Shown: in pieces, positions 8,089 through 17,875 of the stretch
How the letters are laid out: the number at the start of each line of letters is the position of its first letter
Position numbering within the stretch: the stretch's first letter is position 1
NCBI GenBank assembly: GCA_034430175.1
Contig: DAOUFI010000032.1
Location: 169,981-233,980, forward strand
Source of the DNA: UBA6107 sp034430175
GTDB lineage: Bacteria; Chloroflexota; Anaerolineae; Anaerolineales; Anaerolineaceae
Direction of reading: 5' to 3'
DNA length: 64,000 bases
Program-made: the position numbers and the translations under genes
Notes under the pieces: model-generated
Databases searched by the model: none
Seen by the model: the letters and a program-made list of their open reading frames with translations, nothing else
What the model was told of the DNA's origin: nothing

Positions 8089-8592
8089 ATGTTTCGAAAA
8101 GCGACTGTTCCGGCTCCGCCGGTGAAAGCCCCCGTTGAGCGTGTGACCTCGGTGCTCGGCCCCGGCATCATCTGGACGGGCAACCTGGGCGGCAAGGGCG
8201 GCATCCGCATCGAAGGCACGTTTGAAGGTCAGATTGCCATTCGCGGTCTGGTGGTCATCGGTGAAACCGGCCGGGTCACCTGCCCGACGGTCAAGGCCAA
8301 CAATGTCATCGTGGCCGGGCTGCTCAAAGGCAACGTGGTCTGCGAAAAGCTCGAAATCCGCTCCACCGGGCGCGTCTGGGGTGATGTGGTGACCACAGCC
8401 TTCAGCACCGAAGAGGGAGCCTTCCTGCGCGGTCAGGTGCGCATGGAAGACACGCTGGACCTGGGCATCGAAGAGGTACAACCGGAAGAGAAATCCGCGA
8501 AGAAAGATATGGAAGAGGGATCTTCGGTAGCTGTGACAAAACCGGCCGCCAAACCGCACGCAAAGAAAGCCGCCAAAGAAGTGGCAGAATAG
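8089..8592 (+). CDS. Bactofilin-family polymer-forming protein
   Basis: Bactofilins assemble without nucleotide into cytoskeletal filaments through a right-handed beta-helix core. The 167-residue protein has a Pro-rich N-terminal tail, then the regular glycine/valine repeat core (GKGGIRIEGTFEGQI, IGETGRVTCPTVKANNVIV, LKGNVVCEKLEI) at about residues 22-115. The C-terminal tail is Lys/Ala/Glu-rich. The start ATG lies 3 bases after the Usp stop, and the next gene starts 11 bases downstream, so it is inside an operon. What it organises in this cell is not visible from context. Confidence 0.9.
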   Translation: MFRKATVPAPPVKAPVERVTSVLGPGIIWTGNLGGKGGIRIEGTFEGQIAIRGLVVIGETGRVTCPTVKANNVIVAGLLKGNVVCEKLEIRSTGRVWGDVVTTAFSTEEGAFLRGQVRMEDTLDLGIEEVQPEEKSAKKDMEEGSSVAVTKPAAKPHAKKAAKEVAE

Positions 8593-8603
8593 GGCAGGAG
8601 CTT

Positions 8604-9353
8604 TTGGACCTCAAATATTGGCTTGGAAATATCAGTGAATGGCTGGGGGTGGTCGCCGTGGTGATGATCGTCGGGGTCAGCCCGATGGCTAAAAGGATGC
8701 GCCGCATCGAATTCAAATATCCGAAGCGCGAGATCAATTTTGCCCTGACGTTGTTCTCGGTGCTCTACGTTTTTGCATATTTATACTTTTACTCGGACAT
8801 TTTTAACATACTCAAACCCATCGCCGCTCATTTCGTGGGCGGGGAGTACGCTGACCGTGCCCTGATCGCCCTGATCGGGGTCATCCTGGTGGTGGTTCTC
8901 CTGATCGCCCGCAAGCAACCGATCAAAAGCGCTGGTTGGAGCCGCGAGAATTTGCGTCTGGGCTTGATCACGGGAGCCTTGCTGGCGATTCTGACGATCT
9001 TCCTGCGCGGCAAATTCCTCACCATCCTGTCAGGGGTCTCGAAGGAACAGATGGGGCTGCTGGGAGTCCTCCTTATCCTCTCCATCGCCGAAGAGACCAT
9101 CTTCCGCGGTTACATCCAGTTGCGCGCCAACAGCCGCTTCGGCGAAAAATGGGGTTGGCTGGCTTCGGCAGGGTTCTTCCTGCTCTGGCAGATCCCCGGG
9201 CGTTACGGCGTACTCACCTTTGCTGAGTTCTGGCCGATCCTCGTTATCAGTTTGGCGCAGGGCCTGATATGCGGCTTTATCATGAAAAAGTCGGGTCACG
9301 TGCTGGCACCGGCGCTCTACCGCGCTGTGGCGTTGTGGATGATGCTTTTTTAG
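8604..9353 (+). CDS. CPBP-family membrane protein (degenerate intramembrane protease)
   Basis: A 249-residue polytopic membrane protein with about six hydrophobic segments, ending in a CPBP (CAAX-protease-like) domain. The first family motif is intact: E163, E164 and R168 in AEETIFRGY. The other two are changed. The FxxxH motif reads FLLWQ (Q196), and the final H-x3-N/B motif reads YRAVA. The enzyme may therefore not be a protease. The start is a TTG at 8604, placed 4 bases after a clear GCAGGAG in the end of the bactofilin gene; no ATG with a better signal precedes the first membrane segment. A hairpin terminator follows. Confidence 0.78.
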   Translation: MDLKYWLGNISEWLGVVAVVMIVGVSPMAKRMRRIEFKYPKREINFALTLFSVLYVFAYLYFYSDIFNILKPIAAHFVGGEYADRALIALIGVILVVVLLIARKQPIKSAGWSRENLRLGLITGALLAILTIFLRGKFLTILSGVSKEQMGLLGVLLILSIAEETIFRGYIQLRANSRFGEKWGWLASAGFFLLWQIPGRYGVLTFAEFWPILVISLAQGLICGFIMKKSGHVLAPALYRAVALWMMLF

Positions 9354-9377
9354 TCATTTTTTGATGAATGATACAAG

Positions 9378-9404
9378 GCCTGACTCACAGCAGTCAGGCT
9401 TTTT
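9378..9404 (+). terminator. Rho-independent terminator
   Basis: An 8-bp stem GCCTGACT/AGTCAGGC with a 6-base loop is followed by TTTTT. It ends the unit running from the NRAMP gene through the CPBP gene. Confidence 0.85.
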
Positions 9405-9409
9405 CGTAC

Positions 9410-9415
9410 TATACT
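9410..9415 (+). promoter_or_regulatory. -10 box of proS
   Basis: TATACT lies just downstream of the terminator and 28 bases before the proS ATG. No convincing -35 was found. Confidence 0.4.
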
Positions 9416-9443
9416 CATACCAATCATTTATTTGGAGTTCACT

Positions 9444-11177
<1,734 letters not shown>

Positions 11178-11217
11178 AGCCATTATTGACTTGTAAGAAA
11201 CTCATTTGAAATGAAGG

Positions 11218-11223
11218 TACAAT
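11218..11223 (+). promoter_or_regulatory. -10 box directly before the DegT aminotransferase
   Basis: TACAAT ends 7 bases before the ATG at 11231. As at mpg, the predicted transcript would begin at or next to the start codon. No Shine-Dalgarno sequence intervenes. Confidence 0.45.
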
Positions 11224-11230
11224 ACACAGC

Positions 11231-12427
11231 ATGACCAACAAAAATACTCCAATAGTCCCCATGTCTGCCCCCGACATCACTGACGCCGAACGCCAGGCCG
11301 TGATGGACGTGCTCTACACCCCCAACCTCAGCATGGGCCCGCAAATCGACGCCTTTGAAAAGTCCATTGCCGATTTCGCCGGCGTCAAACATGCAATCGC
11401 CGTTAACTCCGGTACCGCCGGACTGCACCTGTGTGTGCGTGCCGCCGGTTACGAACAGAACGACCTGGTCATCACCACACCGTTCTCCTTCGTCGCCAGC
11501 TCGAACGTACTGCTCTTTGAGAAAGCCATCCCGGTCTTTGTGGATATTGACCCGGTTACCGGCAACATTGACCCGCTCAAGGTGGCCAACGCCGTACATG
11601 ATATTAAAATGGGCGGTTCCGCCATGAAGCACTGGCTGCCTCGTAAAGGCGCTGAGAACCCCGGTCCGTTGAAGGGTATCCTGGCTGTGGACGTCTTCGG
11701 TCAGCCAGCCGATTTCGATGAACTGCGCCGCACCGCCGACGAGGCGAAGATCAGCCTCATTGAAGATAGCTGTGAGGCGTTGGGCGCCGAATACAAGGGG
11801 CGCATGGCCGGCAACCTGGCCGATTACGGCGTTTTTGCCTTCTACCCAAACAAACAAATCACTACCGGCGAAGGTGGCATCATCGTCACCGATGATGATA
11901 AGGCAGCCAATTACATGCGCGCCCTGCGTAGTCAGGGACGGGCTCCCGGTGACACCTGGTTGCAGCATACCTATCTCGGTTACAACTACCGCATGGACGA
12001 CATGAGTGCCGCCCTCGGACGCGTGCAGATGAGCCGCATCCAAAAGCTGCTCGCCGAGCGCCAGCAGGTGGCCGATTGGTACGCCGAGCGCCTCAGCGAG
12101 ATCCACGGTGTAGAAGCGCCGCAATTAGTGGAATCGACCACTCGCGTGAGCTGGTTCGTCTACGTTATCCGCTTCAACGCCGGCCTGGACCGCGACAAGA
12201 TCGCGCGGGACCTCGTCGAGCTTGGTATTCCGGTGCGGCCGTACTTCTTGCCCATCCATTTGCAGCCATATATGGTCGAGCAGTTCGGCTATCGCGAAGG
12301 CGATTTTCCGGTCACTGAAGACCTGGGCAAACGCGGTCTGGCCATCCCCTTCTCAGGAAAAATGACTGAGGGCCAGGTGGACATCGTGTGCCAGATGCTG
12401 CGGAAGTGCATCGACAAGAATTCCTGA
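11231..12427 (+). CDS. DegT/DnrJ/EryC1/StrS-family PLP aminotransferase
   Basis: A fold-type I pyridoxal-phosphate enzyme, 398 residues, of the family that aminates keto-sugars bound to nucleotides or lipids. The PLP-binding Lys is K208 in AFYPNKQITTGEGG. The preceding IEDSCEALG supplies the cofactor-ring Asp (D179), NSGTAGLHL contacts phosphate, and the C-terminal part has the family's GIPVRPYFLPIHLQPY segment. Its substrate is probably a UDP- or dTDP-4-keto sugar, but this cannot be fixed from sequence. The next gene starts 7 bases after the stop. The leader looks absent. Confidence 0.92.
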   Translation: MTNKNTPIVPMSAPDITDAERQAVMDVLYTPNLSMGPQIDAFEKSIADFAGVKHAIAVNSGTAGLHLCVRAAGYEQNDLVITTPFSFVASSNVLLFEKAIPVFVDIDPVTGNIDPLKVANAVHDIKMGGSAMKHWLPRKGAENPGPLKGILAVDVFGQPADFDELRRTADEAKISLIEDSCEALGAEYKGRMAGNLADYGVFAFYPNKQITTGEGGIIVTDDDKAANYMRALRSQGRAPGDTWLQHTYLGYNYRMDDMSAALGRVQMSRIQKLLAERQQVADWYAERLSEIHGVEAPQLVESTTRVSWFVYVIRFNAGLDRDKIARDLVELGIPVRPYFLPIHLQPYMVEQFGYREGDFPVTEDLGKRGLAIPFSGKMTEGQVDIVCQMLRKCIDKNS

Positions 12428-12434
12428 TCAACCC

Positions 12435-13337
12435 ATGAGCGAACCTGTCGTTTTCTCCCCCGCAAAAAGAAAAGGCATGCCCCTGCATATCATACTGGCA
12501 GTGGTGTTGGCTGCCGGGGGAGCGGCGTTGCTCTGGCTCGGGTTCAACCGGGCGCAAAGTGAGTTCATCGTCATTTATCTATTTGGCGCGCTGGTGCCTC
12601 TCGCGATTCTGCCCTTCGTAGTCTATCGCGCTTACTCCCTGGCACATGCCAGCTATTCCATCGAGCGCGACGGATTGAGCATCCGCTGGGGGCTGCGCAA
12701 GGAAGATATCCCATTCACTGAATTGGAGTGGATCCGCCCTATGGGCGAGATGACCGAGGAACTTGACCTGCCGCCTCTTTCCATGCCGGGAGCGTACCTG
12801 GGCAAGGTGCAGCATCCTGACCTGGGCGAGGTGGAGTTCATCGCCTCTGACACCGATTCCATGGTGGTGATCGCTTCCTTCGATCAGGTTTTCGTGCTCT
12901 CGCCAGAGAACCCCGATAAGTTCATCGATTCATTCAGCCGCGCGCTCGAGATGGGCAGCCTCAGTCCGATAGAGGCTTTCTCAGCCAAACCGGCCGAGTT
13001 TGTGCGTTCGGTCTTCGCCGACCGGGTTGCCCGTATCTCTTTCATCGCGAGTCTGTTGCTCACCGTGCTGCTGATCGTCATCACCAGTCTGCTCATCCCT
13101 TTGCAGAGTTCGGTTTCAATGGGCATCAACGCATCGGGTGTGCCGCTGGAACCGATCGCTTCGAACCGTCTGCTCATCCTGCCGCTGCTGGGCTCCTTCG
13201 CGGTGGTAATGGATTGGGGTGTCGGTTCATTTTTCTATCGCAAACCAGAACAGCGCGTTGTTTCGTATGCCATATGGGTTACTGCTGTGGTTACACCGGT
13301 TTTATTGATTGCTGGCCTATTGACCATTGTTTTTTAG
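12435..13337 (+). CDS. Membrane protein with a PH-like domain, function unknown
   Basis: A 300-residue protein with two N-terminal membrane segments (about 17-36 and 43-66). A soluble beta-rich region begins at YSIERDGLSIRWGLRKEDIP, reminiscent of bacterial PH domains, and runs to about residue 190. Two or three further hydrophobic segments lie at the C terminus (about 199-300). I recognise no enzyme motif. It starts 7 bases after the aminotransferase stop and is followed closely by a DUF92 gene, so all three are probably co-expressed. The PH-like call is based on pattern only. Confidence 0.6.
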   Translation: MSEPVVFSPAKRKGMPLHIILAVVLAAGGAALLWLGFNRAQSEFIVIYLFGALVPLAILPFVVYRAYSLAHASYSIERDGLSIRWGLRKEDIPFTELEWIRPMGEMTEELDLPPLSMPGAYLGKVQHPDLGEVEFIASDTDSMVVIASFDQVFVLSPENPDKFIDSFSRALEMGSLSPIEAFSAKPAEFVRSVFADRVARISFIASLLLTVLLIVITSLLIPLQSSVSMGINASGVPLEPIASNRLLILPLLGSFAVVMDWGVGSFFYRKPEQRVVSYAIWVTAVVTPVLLIAGLLTIVF

Positions 13338-13355
13338 AAAGAAGGGTTGGTGCCC

Positions 13356-14186
13356 ATGCTATCTCCCAGCTTGATGCAGTTGTTGATCGGCGGAATCCTG
13401 GCAGCCATCGCGGCAGTGATCTCATGGGGACTACGCTGGCTGAAAGGCAGCGGAGCGTTAGCGGCGTTCATTCTCGGCTTGGTCGTTTTTGGTTTGGGGG
13501 GATTGTCCTGGGCGTATGTTTTACTGGCTTTTTTCGTTACGTCTTCATTGCTCTCAATCCTGTTCAAGAATAAAAAAGAACAGGTTGAAAAATCGTATGA
13601 AAAAAGTTCACGTCGCGATGCCGGACAGGTTTTCGCCAACGGAGCAATCGCCGGTCTGTTCGTGGTGGCCCACGTTTTCTTTCCCGATTCGCGTCTGACC
13701 TGGACCGGATTTGTTACAGCCCTGGCGGCAGCCAATGCCGATACCTGGGCGACTGAACTGGGCATTCTCAGCAAAAATGATCCTATCCTGATCACAAGTG
13801 GCAAACCGGTAACAGCCGGGACCTCTGGCGCGGTATCGCTCACGGGGATGATCGGGGCAGTATTGGGGTCGGCTGTGGTGGTTCTGGTCGCCTGGTTCTT
13901 CTGGCCGGGTGCCGTCATGCCGGCAAGAGTTTGGTGGATCCCGGTAGTGTTGTTTTGTGGTTGGGTCGGCAGCCTGGTCGATTCCTGGCTTGGAGCCCGT
14001 TTCCAGGCGATCTATTTTTGTCCGGCCTGTCAGAAGGAAACCGAAAGGGAGATAGCGCATGGTTGCGGAACAGCTACCGTTTACCTTAGGGGGTGGCGCT
14101 GGATGGATAATGATTGGGTCAATCTGCTTTGCACATGCGTCTCTGCCTTGTTGGCTTTACTATTAATGTTACTTTGTCATATTTGA
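13356..14186 (+). CDS. DUF92-family integral membrane protein
   Basis: About 276 residues with six to seven membrane segments. It shows the DUF92 (TIGR00297/VTE6-like) pattern: an N-terminal GSGALAAFILG, the central ANADTWATELGILSK, and the GTSGAVSLTGMIGA stretch. Eukaryotic relatives include phytyl-phosphate kinase; the bacterial members are mostly uncharacterised. A CPAC pair near the C terminus could bind a metal. In-frame TTG (13347) and GTG (13350) starts also exist. I prefer the ATG at 13356, about 10 bases after an AGAAGG. It is the last gene of the small unit that begins with the aminotransferase. Confidence 0.75.
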   Translation: MLSPSLMQLLIGGILAAIAAVISWGLRWLKGSGALAAFILGLVVFGLGGLSWAYVLLAFFVTSSLLSILFKNKKEQVEKSYEKSSRRDAGQVFANGAIAGLFVVAHVFFPDSRLTWTGFVTALAAANADTWATELGILSKNDPILITSGKPVTAGTSGAVSLTGMIGAVLGSAVVVLVAWFFWPGAVMPARVWWIPVVLFCGWVGSLVDSWLGARFQAIYFCPACQKETEREIAHGCGTATVYLRGWRWMDNDWVNLLCTCVSALLALLLMLLCHI

Positions 14187-14242
14187 AATGTAAAAATTTC
14201 CTTACAGAAATGCAATTATGTGTCTCTCGGTCATTTAATTGC

Positions 14243-14248
14243 TATAAT
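14243..14248 (+). promoter_or_regulatory. -10 box of the TadE/TadG surface locus
   Basis: A perfect TATAAT in an AT-rich gap, 52 bases before the first gene of the locus. No -35 was identified. Confidence 0.45.
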
Positions 14249-14300
14249 CTATTGGAAGAAATTGTTTTTCCTCTTCTAATATTGGATTTAAGACTTGGGC

Positions 14301-15731
14301 ATGGAAAATATCAAACTGAAATTCATGAGAAAGTTCCATAACCGCAAGGTCTTTGGACAGACTTTGGTGGAATTTGCCATGGTTCTGCCCATTTTTCTTC
14401 TCCTTCTTTACGGAATTCTGGAAATCGGACGTTTTGTCTATTATTACAGTTCGATATATACCGCCAGTCGTGAAGCGGTGCGCTATGGAGCCGGAGTAGG
14501 CACCAACGCTGACGGGATACTGTACTATCAAGATTGCGCTGGGATCCGGCAGCGTGCCAAATCCAGAGCCGTCGCGATCGGTTTAACTGACGCGGATATC
14601 TTGATCCATTATGACAGTGGCCCTGACAGCAATGGCGAATCGGTCAGCCTGGGCAACTGCGGAACATACATGACTAAGCTAAAATTGGGTGATCGGGTGG
14701 TCGTGACGGTGAATAAAACATTTAACTTCATCGTTCCGATCGTCAATAACATGACCATCCCGCTGACCTCCACCAGCATGCGATCTGTGATCGTTGAACT
14801 GGATATCCTCAGTACTCCTCCATATACCAACACCCCCAAACCCACGTTCACCAAGACGGGAACCCCCACCCGTACAGTGACATATACCCCAACAATAACA
14901 TTAACACCAACGCTGACCTTCACTGCGACGCTTACATACACGCCGACGGAAACTCCAACAATTACATTGACCCCCACGATTACATTGACGCCAACCATCA
15001 CTTTGACGCCTACAATTACACTCACGCCAACCGATACGCTGACTCCCACGTTGACACCAACCCGGACGATTACCCCTACTCCGACTGATACACGCACACC
15101 AACGATTACCCGTACTCCGACGGATACTCCCACAATTACACTTACCCCAACGATCACCTTAACCCCGACCATTACCTTGACCCCGGTGGATACTTTTACA
15201 CCTACGATCACGATGACCAAAACCAACACACCCACCAAGACGAACACGCCGACGATCACAAACACATTCACGAATACGCCGACGATCACGCCGACATTTA
15301 CTCTGACGCCCACAAAAACCCTTACTCCAACGGCATCGGCGACAATGCCTTCAGGGTGTCTGGCTAACTGGATCACGATCGGTAGTTCTCCGTGGATCAC
15401 CAATAATTTCCTCACCTGGGCAGATGGCACACAGAACACAACTAATTCTGCGCCCTATCTTTCCGGTTTGGAGATCTGGTGGAATGGCGGGCAGACCATG
15501 AACGCAATCAACCTCGCCGGTTCCAATATCTGGTCCGGTACAGGGACTTCACCGTTGATTGTGACTCTCTCCAGCTCGATCAGGTACGGCAACTGGGCAT
15601 ATAAGGAATTGGATCTTGTCTTCAATTCAACGATCGACAGCTCGACCGTAATATTTGTGAAACTGTATTTTAAGATTAATTCAAGTGATCCAGTGGCACA
15701 ATGCTACTATATTTATGGATCGCACCCATGA
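14301..15731 (+). CDS. TadE-like protein with a long Thr/Pro stalk
   Basis: A 476-residue exported or surface-anchored protein. The N terminus is TadE/pseudopilin-like: GQTLVEFAMVLPIFLLLLYG around residues 19-38, with the conserved Glu and then one membrane helix. A globular region follows to about residue 170. A low-complexity stalk of T-P-T-x-T-L repeats occupies about 170-350, then a C-terminal domain of about 125 residues containing CLANWITIGSSPWI. TadE proteins are minor components of Flp/Tad pili, but no TadA/B/C or prepilin peptidase is in this window. The start is ATG 14301, without a clear ribosome-binding site. The stop overlaps the next gene as ATGA. Confidence 0.8.
   Translation: MENIKLKFMRKFHNRKVFGQTLVEFAMVLPIFLLLLYGILEIGRFVYYYSSIYTASREAVRYGAGVGTNADGILYYQDCAGIRQRAKSRAVAIGLTDADILIHYDSGPDSNGESVSLGNCGTYMTKLKLGDRVVVTVNKTFNFIVPIVNNMTIPLTSTSMRSVIVELDILSTPPYTNTPKPTFTKTGTPTRTVTYTPTITLTPTLTFTATLTYTPTETPTITLTPTITLTPTITLTPTITLTPTDTLTPTLTPTRTITPTPTDTRTPTITRTPTDTPTITLTPTITLTPTITLTPVDTFTPTITMTKTNTPTKTNTPTITNTFTNTPTITPTFTLTPTKTLTPTASATMPSGCLANWITIGSSPWITNNFLTWADGTQNTTNSAPYLSGLEIWWNGGQTMNAINLAGSNIWSGTGTSPLIVTLSSSIRYGNWAYKELDLVFNSTIDSSTVIFVKLYFKINSSDPVAQCYYIYGSHP
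14812..15345 (+). repeat. Degenerate Thr-Pro coding repeats
   Basis: About 530 bases of imperfect 12-18-base units encoding T-P-T-I-T-L and related hexapeptides. The DNA repeats are worn at third positions, which fits selection at protein level. Similar Thr/Pro stalks are common in Anaerolineae surface proteins. The repeats leave a long spurious open frame on the other strand. Confidence 0.9.
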
Positions 15732-16210
15732 TGAAAATTACTTATTGTTTTGCGAAGAAAATGAAGCAATCACAAAAAGGCCAAAGCCTGATCGAATTAG
15801 CGATCAGTATGGTGGTTTTGCTAATTTTACTGGCTGGCATCTTTGATATGGGTCGAGCGATCCTGGCTTACTTTGTACTTCAGGACGCTGCCGAGGAGGG
15901 GATGGTTTACGGTACCAGCTTCCCGACGGACTGCAACCAGATCGACACGCGTATACGCAACAACATTACCAATAATATTATTGATGAGAACGACATGGTG
16001 ATTTCCATTTATATACAGGGTGATTCGGGGATGATGTCTTGTTACTCGATCCCATATGCCCAGGTATATGCCACGCGTGTCATGCGGATCGAGATCACGG
16101 CCGATTTTCACATCACGATGCCATTTTTGGGAACATTTATCGGTGGTCAAACGATCCCATTGAAGGTAGTTACAAATGGTGTGATTTTGAGACCACCTCC
16201 GCCAACTTAG
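15728..16210 (+). CDS. TadE-family pilus-assembly-like protein
   Basis: A 160-residue protein with the typical TadE start: a short basic cytosolic segment, GQSLIELAISMVVLLILLAG (about residues 18-37) with the conserved Glu, and one membrane helix, then a small extracytoplasmic domain of about 115 residues. Translation starts at ATG 15728, which overlaps the stop of the preceding TadE/stalk gene. The following TadG gene starts 11 bases after its stop, so the three are one operon. Its likely place is the cytoplasmic membrane facing outward. Its partners outside this window are unknown. Confidence 0.85.
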   Translation: MMKITYCFAKKMKQSQKGQSLIELAISMVVLLILLAGIFDMGRAILAYFVLQDAAEEGMVYGTSFPTDCNQIDTRIRNNITNNIIDENDMVISIYIQGDSGMMSCYSIPYAQVYATRVMRIEITADFHITMPFLGTFIGGQTIPLKVVTNGVILRPPPPT

Positions 16211-16221
16211 AAGAGGACCTT

Positions 16222-17829
16222 ATGGATAAGAGAATGAATCAAAGGGGACAAATCATAATAATCATCGCTTTGTCGCTCGTGGTGATCATGGGGTTCACAG
16301 CTCTGGCAATCGATGGCAGCATGATCTATAGTGAAAAACGCTCGGATCAAGCTGCCGCAGATTCAGCAGCGCTGGCTGGAGCAGGGGCCGCGGCGCAATA
16401 CTTGAAAACAGCCAACATGTCGGGTTTTGCCTGTGGCGGAGGAGTTGCTGCCGGCGCTGCCTCTGCTGCGATCACAACTGCGATAACCAACGCGGCCAAG
16501 GATGGCATTACTCTGACCGCGAACGATCTCAGTGTCAGCGGTGTGACCACTACCTGTGATAACTATAATGGACGAAAATACATCGATGTCCATATTGTGA
16601 TCACGACTGAGGTTAAACCAAGGTTCATCGGTGTCATCCGCTCCGCGCCGATTAAGACTGCCGCAGAAGCTATCGCGAGGGTGTATATCAATACCACTTT
16701 TGCCAGCGGCAATTTGATCTACACAACAGGGACAGCTTGCAGTTACTCCAGCAGTCCTTACGGTGGCATTCATGCCACCGGAAATGGAAACATTACAGTG
16801 AGACATGGAGGAATATTCTCCAATTCCTGTATCCAGGCAACCGGATCATCGGATATTTTTGTTTACGATGGGGTTGCCCAGTACATGGGTGTGGGATCTA
16901 AGACTTTCTATTCTGGATCAGTAAAACAATCGACGGTTGGAAACGGCTTGTTACCAAACACCAATACAACAGCTTTTATCCTGAATGATACCGATACCTC
17001 TTCCGGAGCCTCAATTTCTACTTATACATCGCAGTCTTACCAATTGTGGAGCACATATACCGCGAATCCAAATATTCCTGAAGCTTTTTGGCCTTCTCCG
17101 ACCACGCAAACCATTACCGCTGATATGGAAAGTGTCACCATGCCAACCTGTCCGTCAACTTCTAGGACATTTCCATCGAGCTCAGGTGGCGCCAACCAGA
17201 CTGTCTACCCCGGGACGTATTCATCTGCCGCGTCATATGGCGCCTGGGGAGGGTACACCCTGACATTTGCCCCGGGAGTTTATTGCTTCAATAGCAGCCT
17301 CTCACTTAGTGGTGGCAGTGACACGATCATCATGAAAGGTGTTGTACTGTACTTCACTGGAACTGGTGGAATTAGCTTTGGTGGTACAGTCAAACCCACA
17401 ATGGATGGCAGCTCGATCTTTATCACAAATGGTACATTCGACCTGGGTTCAGGAATCCCGTTCAACGCGGAGAATTTCTTTGTTTACATCAAGAGCGGCG
17501 CATTCTCGATCTCGGGAGCAGCCACGGGAACGATCAGCGCATTCAGTACATCAAATAGCGTCTACGCGATTCCCGGTGTGCTAGTGTATATGGCAAGCAC
17601 AAACACTAGCAATGTACAGATCAATGGGTCCGGCGGATTGATCGCCTCCGGGACGATCTACGCGGCGAATTCTCTGGTTAAAGTCACCGGCGCGTCCACT
17701 TCTAATACGATGAATGTACAAATCATTGGAAAAGCGGTCTGGGTAGATGGATCGGGAACCGTGACCATGGACGCGGATGAGGGAACACTTTATTCGCAGG
17801 GGTCGACAACGATCCAACTACTGAAATAG
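16222..17829 (+). CDS. TadG-like surface protein
   Basis: A 535-residue protein whose N terminus matches the Flp-pilus TadG-like domain (residues about 7-57): GQIIIIIALSLVVIMGFTAL, then AIDGSMIYSEKRSDQAAADS and an Ala/Gly-rich segment. It has one membrane helix and a large external region rich in Gly, Ser, Thr and Asn, with repeated short beta-strand patterns suggestive of a beta-solenoid. The external part has no enzymatic motif that I recognise. ATG 16222 follows AGAGGA at good spacing. It is the last gene of the TadE-TadE-TadG unit, followed by a strong hairpin. Confidence 0.82.
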   Translation: MDKRMNQRGQIIIIIALSLVVIMGFTALAIDGSMIYSEKRSDQAAADSAALAGAGAAAQYLKTANMSGFACGGGVAAGAASAAITTAITNAAKDGITLTANDLSVSGVTTTCDNYNGRKYIDVHIVITTEVKPRFIGVIRSAPIKTAAEAIARVYINTTFASGNLIYTTGTACSYSSSPYGGIHATGNGNITVRHGGIFSNSCIQATGSSDIFVYDGVAQYMGVGSKTFYSGSVKQSTVGNGLLPNTNTTAFILNDTDTSSGASISTYTSQSYQLWSTYTANPNIPEAFWPSPTTQTITADMESVTMPTCPSTSRTFPSSSGGANQTVYPGTYSSAASYGAWGGYTLTFAPGVYCFNSSLSLSGGSDTIIMKGVVLYFTGTGGISFGGTVKPTMDGSSIFITNGTFDLGSGIPFNAENFFVYIKSGAFSISGAATGTISAFSTSNSVYAIPGVLVYMASTNTSNVQINGSGGLIASGTIYAANSLVKVTGASTSNTMNVQIIGKAVWVDGSGTVTMDADEGTLYSQGSTTIQLLK

Positions 17830-17844
17830 GATCTAAAGCTAACG

Positions 17845-17875
17845 ATAATCCCCGGTTGTTTCAACCGGGGATTAT
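17845..17875. terminator. Bidirectional terminator hairpin between convergent genes
   Basis: A perfect 14-bp stem (ATAATCCCCGGTTG and its complement) with a 3-base TTT loop. It sits between the TadG-like gene and the convergent response regulator, whose TAA overlaps the stem's last base. Flanking T-runs are weak. Confidence 0.8.

Noticed and set aside
14609..15439. Long minus-strand open frame rich in V-G-V repeats
   Set aside because: It is the antisense shadow of the Thr-Pro repeats. Such repeats lack stops on the other strand; there is no ribosome-binding site and no family match.
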